Source of the DNA: Litoditis marina
Taxonomy: Eukaryota; Nematoda; Chromadorea; Rhabditida; Rhabditidae
Direction: 5' to 3'
DNA: 64,000 bases
NCBI GenBank assembly: GCA_964036275.1
Contig: OZ038436.1
Coordinates: 13,295,904-13,359,903, forward strand
Below the pieces are notes generated by a model. That model did not search any database. It saw nothing but the letters and a program-made list of their open reading frames with translations, and was not told the DNA's origin. The stretch's first letter is position 1; each line of letters begins with the position of its first letter. This document shows positions 1 to 11,249 of the stretch, in pieces. The translations under genes and the position numbers were made by a program.

Positions 1-315
1 CTACGATCTCGTTGGATGACAAACGGCGCCATCTGTAATGCGGGCTTGCTGTGAATTTCAAAAACACTGCATAGTTTGATTTTCGCACAATATTCCTATT
101 TGCACGATTTTCGGGTGGTGATTAACGTTGTTGAGATGCAGTTTTGCACTTTTGAGAATTACGCTCAGAGACTTCTGAATGGTTCCCATGCGGAACGGAG
201 GTATACTTGTAGATACAAGCATGATGGAATCAAACCGGCTCAAAAGTTCACGTGAACTAAACTTTTTCACGTAAATTTATGTTTGTCTACGAGTATACCT
301 GCATGCTTCTTTTAG

Positions 316-1073
316 ATGTCTGTCTCTTCTTCTCTTTCTACTCTTTCGGGTTGCTCGGCGGAATCGAGCAAATCGACGAGACCTGTCTTGCCACCCATAG
401 ACTACGAGGAAGACCCGGATTCGGGCACCGGCGACTCCGACTGCGAACTCAGAAGTGAGAACTATATACTTCTCGACATCACTACGTGGAGTTCAAAAGT
501 TTAGAGCGTGACTCTTTGAATACAACAAAAAAGTATTTTTCTAAGATTTTCTTTTTTGGTTGCGTTCTAAAAACACTTTGCTGTCTAAAGCTCACACAAA
601 CATGGATATTTGTTTGGCAGTGTGTGGTTTTTGCAACCTCATTTTCATAAGAACATTACCCTGCCTTGGGTGATGTTATGGTGGTTGGTTGCACGCTTTT
701 AATATTCTTCTTCAATCAATATCGCTCAGGTTCGCTCTAGGGGTAGCAAGAAGATACAGAACTCTTTTCTACTGTGCTGTTTCTGTAGTTTGATTCCGGT
801 TACCAAACTACAACTGTTCACAATTCAGATGCGGACAGTAGTTCATTTGAACGGAAGAGTGTGACCGAGTGGTCCTGTGTCGAGGTGTTGTTTTGGTTGA
901 AGGCCATCGGTCTGGCCGAGTACAGCGACGCGTTCCGCGCGCGTCGCGTCGCCGGCAGAACCCTGGCCAAGTTCGATAGGACCGCCTTCACGCAGGTCGG
1001 CGTCACCCGAATCTCACATCGACAGAAAATGGAAACATCTCTACGGGACTATCTCGACAATAATAACAACTGA
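316..1073 (+). CDS. SAM-domain protein, two exons seen (127 aa, may be the C-terminal part of a longer gene)
   Basis: Two exons join in phase: 316-454 (donor after AGAA) and 829-1073 (acceptor after caattcag, stop TGA). The first exon encodes a Ser/Thr-rich then acidic stretch (DYEEDPDSGTGDSD). The second encodes a SAM domain at about residues 61-121: it opens with TEWSCVEV, has the core WLKAIGLAEY, and ends with GVTRISHRQK before an Asn-rich tail. SAM domains are small helical protein-protein interaction modules, often C-terminal in scaffold proteins such as neurabin or CNK relatives. The ATG at 316 sits directly after a good acceptor (cttcttttag), so it may be an internal Met and upstream exons could lie outside the window; it could also be a trans-splice site. 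The SAM call is firm; full length, partners and orthology are not known. Confidence 0.8.
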
Positions 1074-2553
1074 ATCATACTTCCTTCCCCTAATCGTCAA
1101 AACTCACAGTATGCCTACATGTTCTTCAAACCATCTTTTGTAACTCTAATGCGAATAATATTGAATTGTTCGTTTTCGACAGAACTTGCTCCGATTCCAT
1201 GCTGATTATACTGTAGGTGTCGACCCGCGTGTATCACATACTATATATTTCAATGCATTCTATACCCGTAGTTCTTTTCCCGATTAGTTGCATACCAACT
1301 GTGATGTTTGTGCCTCATTCGTGCTCATTGTCCTTGGTGACTCAGTTTTTATAGACATCTACTATAGTCTTTTCCATTCCTACTGAGACTCCTACAGTAG
1401 GATTTCGAAACTTCCAAGCCGTTTTGCTCACTCACTTTAGATCGGAGAAGTTGAGGATTTTCGCACCTCATTCTTCTTCTCAGGTAGCGTAAGTATACGA
1501 GAGCATTTTCCATGAACTACATTTTCAGCTTCTTAACAGCCTTCGAAAAGTTTGTTAGGTTACTGTAGGAGTCTCAGTAGGAATGGTGTTCACTATACAT
1601 TAGCAGTAATTGAATTACTCACGTGAGACGTGGAAACCGCAAAGTTTTCGAATGCATTTACACGTTTCACGTGAATATTTATGCGGTATATGATTGTTTT
1701 TATTCGGTGACCCTCTTGACACTTGCTTTATCTAAGTCATATCTGTGACACATGTTGCTCCCATTCAGAAGATAGCCATTATCGTGGCGTAATGGTTCGG
1801 TCTCTCTCACTCTTTATTTCCTTTTGATTGTTGTAATATGTATTATTTATGTTGTATTGAATTTCGTCGCATTTACAGACGAGTTACATTGTAGTTTCTG
1901 CTGTACTACGCATCAATACAGAATTGTGAATTTGAACTTGAATGAAATATTTCTACGATAAATTATTCGTCAAAGTGATGCAATCCCGTTTGAACTGCCT
2001 GCAGTGTTTGAGTGATTTGGAGAACAGCGTTGTTCTCGTAATTGTTACTATACCGTGAGGAAAAGTTTCAGTTCAAATTTCTTCTCAATTTCTGAACAGA
2101 TGTTGAAAACTTTGGTTCAGATAAAGCTAATTTATTCAATCAATAAAAAAACATATGTCAAAAAAAGATTCTATAAACTTTGAAGATCATCGTTTTCAAA
2201 TAAATAATGAGAAACAAGTGTATTTTACTTGTACACTATTCGAGGCAGAAACTAATCCGATAATTGGATAGATATAGTTTAAAAAAAGCAAAATACAGTA
2301 AACAGTTACACAATACCGTACACAGTTATCAAATCACCAACTTGAGATGCGGACCATTTCTTGGCGGTACAACTACAAACAGTAGAGGCTTTCGGGTGTT
2401 TGGTGAAATTATGAATTTCAATAAAAGTGACTTTGCTGACGTTGAGTAGGGTAGAACGTTATGTGACAGTCGTCTGTCAATGTCGAATCTCATGTTACCA
2501 ATAGAAAAAAAAAGTTCAGTCCAAATAATGAGACCATTCCTTGCTCATGTTAT
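1074..2553. other. intergenic stretch between converging genes
   Basis: AT-rich DNA between the stop codons of the SAM-domain gene (+) and the secreted orphan gene (-). It holds one short inverted-repeat element (1363-1596). I see no other supported coding exon or RNA gene. Confidence 0.6.
1363..1596. mobile_element. MITE family A, intact copy (234 bp)
   Basis: The ends are inverted copies of each other: the left arm reads TATAGTCTTTTCC then ATTCCTACTGAGACTCCTAC, and the right arm ends with the reverse complement of that core followed by ACTATA. There is no ORF inside. A second copy with the same 101 + 133 bp layout lies at 6979-7990, where it is split by a retroelement, and an arm-only relic sits at 38744-38782. 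TA-rich ends suggest a TA or TATA target, so this is a non-autonomous DNA transposon; its superfamily is not assignable by eye. Confidence 0.75.
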
Positions 2554-4475
2554 TCAGAACTTCTTCTTCTTGAATACAACGAGGGCGCTTCTGAACTTGG
2601 ACGGATAGGATATGCTCGATTCAGCGACAAACTCTTCCCTGGGTGGTGGTGTGTGGTCCGGACCAAGTGTAATCACTACCGGTGGTCGAGTGGTTGGCGG
2701 CTGCTGAATAGAAACGGTTTTAGTTCGTTCAGAACGCAACTATACTTCTTGATGAAGAACGGTTAACTGGATCATGCGTGGTGAGACGAGGGTTTGTTGA
2801 TTTTCATTAGTGGTCGTGGTATGTGGTTCATGGACGCGGAGAGCTCCATTCACCCTCTGCCAATTTTGTTAGTTTCATGAACACATATACTTTGGTGTAG
2901 GAAAACACATCTACTCGTCGAATAACTTTCATTTTTCAGCTATACCACCTAAAAAATCACTCCAAAATCAGAAAAGCGTTTAGTCGGTCTGGATTTAGTG
3001 TGGAGAACTTGCACTGACATATGTAGGGAGACTAGTAGAAACTGCACTCAACAATTTAAACTTGAAAATAGGATTATGTCATAGTATTATGTCAACCATG
3101 TCTAAATAACCATGTCCGAACTGCTTACCGTAGAAATTATGTCGAAAGCTAGGCGATTGTGAGGAAAATGTCGTTTCGATCCGCCGCCGAATCGTACCTG
3201 GGGTATTCAACATCGTTCTCGAAGGCAGATATTATTGAAAGTATATGTAATGATTTATCTGAGCTATGGTTTGACTTGCGCACGCACGCATTTTAATTTC
3301 TGAGTGACGATTGCAATATCGAACTGAAATATTGTTAATGTATGTCAATTCGTTTTGGAGATTAAGTTTAAGATCGAGATCAACGAATTAAAATGAATAA
3401 CTCAATCAAATTATTTTTCAGTGACATATGTTTTTTCCACAAACTTGGACTTTCTCTTCCGCAGACGAAGGTACTCTCTTCACTATGGCCGTTGCAGAGT
3501 TCGGCTTTGGGATCGAAACAAAACCATTCCCTAAGTCGGCACTTCTATAACTGAAAAGGCTCTCTGAATAAAAAATTACCTCGGTATACAACCGCTCTAA
3601 TTTTCATTGTTTTTATATCTTTTTTTCATTTTCTTTTTCGCTTCAATTTTAATTTTTCATATCCTCAGAAAGTTTGAAAGTGTTTAAGAAACAATCGACG
3701 TGAAATTAGAAATTTCGACGTGAATGTTCGAAATTTGATGACAATTTATAGATCGTTCGATGATTGTTCATATTGTGGTCATTTATTGTACAGACTGTAC
3801 AGTACAGCACAACCAAGTGCCATTTCTTTATTGTTTTCATTACGATCTAATCAAATTATTTAGCTAACTACTTTCAAACTTATTAAACTCTTTTTCATAT
3901 TGAAAAGTACTTACATTTCTCTTCCATAAATACGCGGAGACTCCAGTTGTACATCAACTTTCGGTATATAAGGTTTTGGGTCAATCGGAACTTCTCTCTA
4001 GACAAAGCAAAAATACTATAAAAATCAATCTCTTGGCTGTAGATATATTACAGTATCAAAACACTTCAAGCAGCTCTCTGTTAAACTTATTTAAAAGGGT
4101 GGTTTTTAAAGAACTTTTCTGCTTGGTTTTTATCAAGAAATCTTCTGGTGCTTCTCGCAGTAATGTATCAAAACAGAGATAAATTCACCTCTTTTTTTAT
4201 TGAGAAATGGTGGCAAACAAGTGTTACAAGAGATTCTAAAATGGTGGAAAACAAGTATTACAAGAGGGGTTCCATCTAGTTCTCAGATACAAGACACACA
4301 ATACACAATTGAACTCTCGAATGAAAAGTTACATTTGCTCAAGCATTTCTGGTTCATAATAATTTGGAAAGCTCACCTCATCCTTATATGCCAGTAACAA
4401 GTTCATCGGATCGTAGGCGCTAAGCGAGAAGGTGACATGAAGACAAATGGACAGGAAGACGCCAGACAAGTACAT
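2554..4475 (-). CDS. small secreted protein of unknown function (about 181 aa, six exons)
   Basis: Proposed exons, 5' to 3' on the minus strand: 4475-4377, 3997-3915, 3559-3475, 3217-3198, 2854-2746, 2703-2554 (546 nt with stop). Residues 1-20 (MYLSGVFLSICLHVTFSLSA) form a clear signal peptide. The mature part has PIDPKPYIPKVDVQLESPRI, a basic AIVKR, a Thr/Pro stretch (TTRPPVVI) and ends FKKKKF. There are no cysteines after the signal peptide and no domain I recognise. Phases agree at all five junctions, but the 20-nt fourth exon and the third-exon acceptor are weak. Using a nearer acceptor at 3596 instead gives a 77-residue protein stopping at 3545. The ATG lies 8 bases after an acceptor (caacag), so a 5' UTR exon or trans-splicing is likely. 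The signal peptide and first two exons are well supported; the tail less so. Confidence 0.55.
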
Positions 4476-5392
4476 GATATTAGCCTGTTGATGTAGCTTT
4501 GTCCGCTTTTATACGCCATCGCCTAGCATTACATAACATAATATCAATCACAACAAACAAGAAAGTGACCATAGGAACGGGATTCGATATGCAAAACATA
4601 GACAATAGACTATTAGCGACAACATATACTAGTAGTACGTGTGTAGTGCTTCCGATTTGTGACTTACGCCTGGAAACAGCCGGTAGAGGAGTACAACGTT
4701 TCATTCAATTTTGAACCACGAAATGTAGATTACTATCAATTGTAATATTCTTGTCGCACTACGACTCATTACCACAAACGGATTACGGCTTTTGATCATT
4801 TTTCCCGAATCTCAGCAAACTTTACCCAAACATATTGTTGAATGGACAACGGTTCGATTTAGCGAAAAACATCTCCTAGTTGGTTTTGAGGTGGAAAATG
4901 AATATTGTTCCAGGTTATATTATTTCAGACATAGTCTATTCTTGCAGTTGACCCTTCCCAATCTGTGTCCGGAAGAAGAATTTCCCTAGGGCCATGGATG
5001 ATAACTTGCAATTCATAACAGAAGAACGTTGTCTCAGATCCACTTTTTATTCGAAGAAGAGTTCATAAAACACAGAACCAGTGATGTGAAACTGTCTAAT
5101 ATCATTGAGGCTTTCCAACTGTTTAGCATTACTTTGTATTTCACTAGTACTAAATGTTTGTCTCTGAGTTGGTTCTCCGTTTAGCTTCAACAACAACACG
5201 CGCTGTTTATGAACGTTGAGAGTATACTATGATAAAGAAGTTCGAAATGAAATGGAAAAATGGTTCTGGCGATGAATGGAATTTGACGACAATAAATATT
5301 CATTACAATTGATATGAAAACATTGGATATGAGCACGAAGTAATCTGCTGAGGTGGGGAAAGTCACCTCAGTTTTTCACAAACACTTCAAAA
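4476..5392. other. intergenic stretch
   Basis: DNA between the start of the secreted orphan gene and the stop of the Cys-rich secreted gene, both on the minus strand. Open frames here are short and AT-rich without paired splice sites or signal peptides; I support no gene in it. Confidence 0.5.
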
Positions 5393-8300
5393 CTAATAGA
5401 ACCTATTCAATAACATCAGTATCGAAAGTATAGCCGCAGTTGAAAAGTTATTCCGATTTAAACCATTCAGTCTTGACAGTCGTTCATGAGAGTAGGTATC
5501 TCTTCTCAAGTGGGAGTACCCACATTGCGTGGGAAGGGTTTTCCATTTGATTTTCAGCATGTTGAAGATAGCTTCCCGATTGCCATGAAACATTCGCCCG
5601 GTGATCTAAAAATACAAGAACTTAATATTTTTCCAAGAATTCACATAATCACATTACTGTTGATATAATTCACCTTTCACAAATCGTGTGAAGAATAGAA
5701 CCGTTAGAGATGTACAGCGTATAATACAAATGGAAATTCACAATCGAAGTGATTAACCAACTTTGCTTTAAACACTTTAAACAGAATTCTAGAAGGTCCG
5801 TGAGATGATAAGGTTCAAATAAAACTCATGGTTTCGAACACTGTTTAATAAAACCATATAAAACAACGTTGAGATGAAACTTCTTGAGCCCTGCAACACT
5901 TTTATGGCATATTGGTGGATGTGAGAAAAGGGTGCGGAGGTCAAAGTAAACCCACTGACCAATTCAGACCGCATTCCGCACATTCTACCGTGTTCCTGCG
6001 TGAAACAAGTGGAGAACTTGTCGTAGTCGCTGAAAATAAAACTACTAGATATTAGGCATTTCAATAAACAGAATTAGGTTGAATGAAATAATGTTAACTA
6101 GGATAAAGTTAATACAAGAATAATTAATTGAATTAAAGGTAATAAATACTATCTATGAAGTTAATATTGACTGAGTTCAAAATGAAATACATCGTTTGGC
6201 TGCCGTTCTCAACGTTTTTATCAAAACTTCCCAATTCTAGTATGAAGAATCGAAGTTCTCAAACAAGTACAAGTGAGCCGCTTGGAACATATTTGGTAGT
6301 TCGTCAACGAAGCCGGCTGATCGAGAGACCGGGCTCGATCCCCAATTGCCGATACTCTCGAGGTTTTCAGCGAAAACGATTGAAGTATACTGTACACGAA
6401 TGAAAATAGTCTACCAACATTGCATAATTTTTTAGCTCACTACACTTTACTTACCTGCAAATGTTCTGAATGAACTGTTCAGTTTGATTTCTCGTGAACT
6501 GAAGGAGCGACTCCTTTAAATACTGGGTTTGAGGGCGACACGACTGCGACAGTTCACTTCCATGGTTTATCCAACACGAAAACTGGGCTCGCACTTCTGG
6601 AAATTGAGCTGTATTGTTTCGATATTTGTCACGTTATCTGAGAATTAGAGTGGGGAAGTGAGAGATGAATAGAGAAAGGGGGAGAAGAGAGAGAGGGAGA
6701 AAAAACACGCAAGCGAGAGCGATACGTTAAAAGGGAGACTCATATAGAGAGAGACATAGAGAGAGAGAGAAAGTTGAAGAGAGAAAGAGAAAGAGTATGC
6801 GAAAGAGGGATGCGGGATCGTTCTCACGCCCTCACCATCTAAATGCGCACAAGAGTATTCCCACGATTTGCTACCGGCCAGAAGAATTGAAGCTTCGAGC
6901 GACTTGTTACACTTTTCCAAGCACTCCTCGAGTAAGTCGTTGCTTCTGAAAAGAGCACGAACTATGAATGTTTCATCTTATAGTCTTTTCCATTCCTACT
7001 GAGACTCCTACAGTAGGATTTCGAAACTTCCAAGCCGTTTTGTTCACTTACTTTTGATCGGAGAAGTTGAGGATCTTCGTAATAATAATAATAATAATGA
7101 GTTTATCAATACACTGTATAACAATCAAGTGAGAGACGAATTGATAACATATGAATTGATGTTTAAGGCTAGTAAAACAGAGAGCAATACATAGAATTGC
7201 ATTAATTGAAAACTGATTTAGAAATGAACGTATAGTTACATGACATGTCTATTTACGAGGTGGAAGTGGTTCCCATAATGGGTTGATGTGAAAACGAAAA
7301 CCATAGCGAGCAAAGTACACATCAGATATAAATGGGGCCAGATGAGGATCAGATTTATAGTAACGATAGAAAGCACTATAACGGAAACGTGTTTCATCTC
7401 TACACATCAGATGTAACTGAGAAACGGCCTTTTGAACTTTCTGGAGAGAGGGCCAATCAAGAGAGGCTATTGTGGGAACAGGAGGAATAGTAATAACCGT
7501 GGAAACAGAAGATGGTGGCGGAAACACACGTTTAGGAACTGGCTCAGGAGTTTTGATGTTAATGGCTTCAGGTTCACAGAGAGTTGGAATGGGAGAACAT
7601 TCGTTAACTGGGGGAGGGAGAACATTTCTAGGTTGCTCAACTACCTCCATATCAGTTTGTAGGTTGGCGTCAGCAGGATTTTGCAGAGTTGTAGTTTGGT
7701 CGGTGACCTCAGCTCGGGCGGCATCTCGTTTCGATTGTCTGGCGAGGAATCCGGCCTTGCGCTGTTTCGGAGTCTCGAACTTCCGAACATGAAAGGTTGA
7801 CATAGAAGGATCACTTTTCATAGCAGTAGATAGATCAATTAGACGAGGAAGACTCGTAGTTCATTCTCCTTCTCAGGAAGAGTAAATATACGAAAGGATC
7901 TTCCATGAACTACATTTTCAGCTTCACAAGAGCCTTCGGAATATTTGTAAGGTTACTGTAGGAGTCTCAGTAGGAATGTTGTGAACTATAGCAAACCAGA
8001 CATATACGGTGTATTTTGTCCTATGTAGTTTGATTCCGTTGCGTTGTGCTCAGAATTCGCGCGTATGGCGTAATGAGATCAAACTACAAGAATTGTTTCG
8101 TCATTTCCTATATTTAGTTTTCGAAATACTTGGCAACGGCCTAGATATTCCCTATGTCATCACCGACCAATAGGTTGTGTCGAATCTAATCATAGGCCAG
8201 CCTATCGTACTCTATTAGGCTCAAAATGGAGAGGGGTTATCATTTTGAGGCTCATTCCATTAGGGACCTAGGGCACACATTCTATCCATAGCACATGCTC

Positions 8301-10943
8301 TGAGAGTACGGTCAGTAAATAAGAAGGGAGATGGGGAAATGTAAAAAACAATGTTTACATTATGTTTAGAGCAGCTCAAGTATTGAAATTTGGTGAGCAG
8401 GAAATTTCCAAATCGTTTTAAACAAAATATTTCAACAAACGAGATAGTATTTCACACCAAATGATAATTTGCTGGAGAATGTTTTTATTGTAATCGAAAA
8501 TCATGCTTCAAATGGAAGTTGAATTTCAATAACTAAATTTTCTAGCAGTTAACATTTTCCAGTGGAAAGTTAGCAGTGGGCATCTCTACGCTTATTTGGA
8601 ATGGGATGTTGACTATTTTGAACAACATTCAATGGGAAAGCAAAGGGATTGTCACTCAAAAGCCACTATTGAGTCAAATAAAATGAATGAGGTTTTGGGT
8701 TAAAGTTGAGAAGAGATGTTGGACAACAAATTCTTCACTACACTGAAATTGAATATAAAACTCTCGTGCAACGTGAATAAACATCGCAACGTGAATAAAC
8801 ATCGATTGTGCACTTTAGTACTTGATGATTGCACTTTTTGAATTCTGATAGTTTTGATATGTTTTTAGGGTAACAATATATAATATACCCTATATAATGA
8901 TATACCCCTTCTCAATTTTTTGATTCGATAGTCCACGCCATTCTTATATTATTATCACCGAAAACAACGTGAGAATTGGAAACGTTTCCTACGTTCACAC
9001 GGTTGTTGGCGGCAAATGAAAGCACATTGTCTCCCCTGGAAGGGGTTCAGATTTCAGCTCATTAGGTTGCATTGGACATCGTTTGTTCACGAATTAGTAC
9101 ATCTGGACCAAGACACATTGAGGTGTTGTTGATGGCAAACGGCAAAATTAGTGGATGTAAAAACGGTTTATAAGATATTTTTTCCGTAATATTGAAACGC
9201 GTTATATATTACTTGCTACTCATCGCAACTCCTCGGCTTATCTCTTTCCGCTGTTCATCACGTTTTATGTGAAACATTTTTTAGGTTTTAGTGAATCAGT
9301 GAAAAACACTCTCAAGGTACATCTAAGGTAGAGTACAGAGCTCATACCTTCCAAATGAACGTAATCAATTACTGTGTCCCCCTCTCCCTCCTTTATGTTT
9401 TGCCGTATAACGTGAATATATCAAGAAAAACGATTATAGTAATACTCACTGACAGATAGCTGTGAGTTTCACATAGGCTGCGGTCTCGTTGCCGGTAGCT
9501 TGGAGTAAACTGAGAAGGGGAAGTGTGAAGTCCGCCGTCCACTCATTGTCCATCTGATGAATAATAAACAACTCCTCCAGATTTATGAAGTTTATCAAGA
9601 TTTCTCAAACAAATCCTTGCTGAGAAAGTCATTTTTCCAATTAGACTTGTTTTATGAAGAAATCTAAGCCTCCATGGAGTCTTAGATATTTACATAATGG
9701 ACACATGAAACTACCGACTAAAAGCTTCCTTCAACATAACATCCACAAAAAGTCTCCCGGTTTGCTCTACTGCAAACATACTATAATACATACTTTGCAT
9801 TTTAGGAGACCAGCCAGTTTGTGGTTAGCGAACACTCAAACGATACACGGGTAGGGACTGGGCGGTTGGTTCAGAAACATTTGGCTAAAACTAGTTGTTA
9901 TATGGTATACCCGTAGTTTGATCAAAACCCGAAGGTTTCCAACTCTTGTGAACTCGCTAGAATACTCAAACAATATCTGCCACATAACTGTTGTCTTTCT
10001 TCTGTTTCCGATAAAACAAGAACAAAGAAGAATATGTCAAATAATTCTGCGAACTGACCTCTCTCATGTGATTGTCCTTGCACCGGAGAACACATTGGTT
10101 GACCTGATGAGAGAGAGTATGCGAAATGAAGAGGATTAGACAAATAATGATGGGCGGCACCATTGAGAACACCTGAATTTCGAAAAATGTTGTGGGAATC
10201 AAAAATTATCACGAGTGAAAGACAGTGATGCGTTTCAGTTGCATGACACATTACATGACAACTTACAGAATTGTAGTTTGCTCATAAAATATAGTAGTGT
10301 TAGGGTTAGAGTAGCATAATAACGGGTGAAAATGAACGATGAAAAATTAAACTATTTTTTACTTTTTCAATCTACAAAAGTATTTATGAATATACTTGGT
10401 TAGAGAAAATATGCTTCTGGAGTGTTTCTAGGTGTCACTGACAAGGCTCCACCCCTTTGCCCTCAAGGGTAAGATGTAGGGGAATGACCGTATTCTAATG
10501 ATGGGACATTAGAGGATATAGGAGAGCTTGAAGAGAAAAACATTCAGACTGGATTATAGAAGTGTTGAATTGAGAAAAGGGAAGAGAGAGAGGAAAATAG
10601 AGAGCGAGAGCTATAAAGAGAGGGAATAGAGAAATATAGGGCTGGAAGAAATAGAGAGAAATAGAGAGAGGGGGAGAGAGAGAAGAGATAGAGAACGAGA
10701 GAAAATGGAAATATAACTAACCCTTTCTCCTAGAATAGCAACGTTGAACTTTTCTGATACCAGATGAATGAACAAAGGTTCGTACAATTTGTCATCAGAT
10801 GAAACATATCTGAAACAACCTCGTGAACAAAGACTGCCGGTTGGCGATTGGCGTGACACATTAAAAATACTATGAGGTTGTGCCTCGACTAATTCAGTAG
10901 AATTGTACGACAGCTGCATGAATTGCGGGAATTCAAGATAATA
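5393..10943 (-). CDS. secreted Cys-rich protein with hydrophobic C-terminal tail (at least 301 aa, seven exons, 5' end not found)
   Basis: Exons 5' to 3' (minus): 10943-10722, 10103-10059, 9553-9450, 6945-6836, 6596-6455, 6029-5960, 5605-5393 (906 nt with stop, all phases agree). The protein shows repeated Cys-x3-Cys pairs (LCSRGC, QCVLRC, ECLEKC) and later spaced cysteines (FSCWINHG, QSCRPQ, NICSDYDKFSTCF, RMCGM, TQCGY). This resembles nematode secreted Cys-rich domains such as CPG4 or T20D4.11-type, but I cannot assign it firmly. The last residues (STAAILSILMLLNRFY) are hydrophobic, suggesting a GPI-anchor signal or tail anchor. There is no signal peptide in the first exon seen, whose 5' edge is an acceptor (tttctcttag), so a leader exon is missing. 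The first in-frame Met is at 10919. The gene is divergent from the lustrin-module gene. Two introns carry CT-rich tracts right after the donor. Confidence 0.72.
6285..6365 (+). repeat. possible tRNA-derived fragment
   Basis: Inside the fifth intron of the Cys-rich gene there is an A-box-like TTTGGTAG and, about 40 bp on, GGGCTCGATCCCC, which closely matches a pol III B box. No full cloverleaf folds, so this is at best an old tRNA pseudogene or SINE relic. Confidence 0.3.
6649..6812 (+). repeat. GA-rich microsatellite in an intron
   Basis: Degenerate (GA)n tract, which reads as CT-rich on the sense strand of the Cys-rich gene and starts 24 nt after the donor of exon 6945-6836. Confidence 0.85.
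7080..7857 (-). mobile_element. short non-LTR-like retroelement with a single ORF and (TAA)n tail
   Basis: About 778 bp inserted into a MITE. On the minus strand it has a leader of some 36 nt, one ORF (7821-7249), about 170 nt of 3' UTR, and ends in a run of ATT/TTA triplets, the kind of tail seen in I-type and related non-LTR elements. No reverse transcriptase or endonuclease is present. Flanks share only TCGTA, so the target duplication is short or decayed. Confidence 0.65.
7249..7821 (-). CDS. 190-aa ORF of the retroelement (ORF1-like, unassigned)
   Basis: An uninterrupted 190-codon ORF, starting at ATG 7821 (a second Met follows at codon 7). The N-terminal part is basic (PKQRKAGFLARQSKRDAARA), the middle is Pro/Val-rich low complexity (PEPVPKRVFPPPSSVSTV), and the C-terminal 60 residues look folded, with aromatic clusters (FRYSAFYRYYKSDPHLAPF, VYFARYGFRFHINPLW). 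A basic disordered half plus a compact C-terminal domain is what many non-LTR ORF1 RNA-binding proteins look like, but no known motif is present. It may be a trans-mobilised ORF1-only element. It could also be a captured host exon. Confidence 0.55.
   Translation of the reverse strand: MKSDPSMSTFHVRKFETPKQRKAGFLARQSKRDAARAEVTDQTTTLQNPADANLQTDMEVVEQPRNVLPPPVNECSPIPTLCEPEAINIKTPEPVPKRVFPPPSSVSTVITIPPVPTIASLDWPSLQKVQKAVSQLHLMCRDETRFRYSAFYRYYKSDPHLAPFISDVYFARYGFRFHINPLWEPLPPRK
7991..9449. other. rest of the large third intron of the Cys-rich gene
   Basis: Intron sequence between exons 9553-9450 and 6945-6836. It contains an 18-bp tandem duplication (CAACGTGAATAAACATCG twice, about 8769-8804) and an inverted pair TAGTTTGAT / ATCAAACTA near 8030-8090. 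I see no exon in it. Confidence 0.55.
10574..10705 (+). repeat. GA-rich microsatellite in an intron
   Basis: Degenerate (GA)n run, CT-rich on the sense strand of the Cys-rich gene, starting about 17 nt after the donor of its first recognised exon (10943-10722). Confidence 0.85.
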
Positions 10944-11249
10944 CTAAGAGAAATGCACAATTGCTGGTACTTTTGCTACCTTCCGAGTTGGAACCTGATC
11001 AATCAAGTATCATAACCAAAGTTTGTTGGAGTAATTGTGCAATTATTCAAATTTTGTTTACGTGGAGCATGTTTCTATGCCTACGTGGTTTTTGACGTAA
11101 CTCCTTCTTGCGTCATGGCTCATTTTGCGAACACGTCATATTTGCGTGTCTGCCGTCTTCCGTTTTCCGGATTCCGGGTGTGAGTCAGCTGCGGTTCCGG
11201 TCCTGCCGGGCGGTATATAACATTGCGGCAAGCAGACCTAACACAAACC
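10944..11249. promoter_or_regulatory. divergent intergenic region of the Cys-rich and lustrin-module genes
   Basis: Only about 300 bp separate the first recognised exon of the minus-strand gene from the ATG of the plus-strand gene. The right half is GC-richer than the surroundings and holds TGAGTCA (11181-11187, an AP-1-type site) and a TATA box (11214-11220). The minus-strand gene still lacks its leader exon, so sharing of the promoter is an inference. Confidence 0.5.
11214..11220 (+). promoter_or_regulatory. TATA box of the lustrin-module gene
   Basis: TATATAA in a GC-rich context (GGGCGG just upstream), 30 bp before the presumed start near 11245 and 36 bp before the ATG at 11250. This spacing implies a very short 5' UTR without trans-splicing. 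Confidence 0.65.

Larger units (their letters stand above)
6979..7990. mobile_element. MITE family A, copy split by a retroelement
   Basis: The left 101 bp (6979-7079) and right 133 bp (about 7858-7990) align with the two halves of the element at 1363-1596. The break corresponds to position 1463/1464 of that copy. The inserted DNA (about 7080-7857) is the ORF1-only element. The composite sits in the third intron of the Cys-rich gene. Confidence 0.8.

Noticed and set aside
6645..6920. 91-codon minus-strand frame
   Set aside because: Its first part is the genuine exon 6945-6836 of the Cys-rich gene; the remainder is read-through into the GA tract of the intron.
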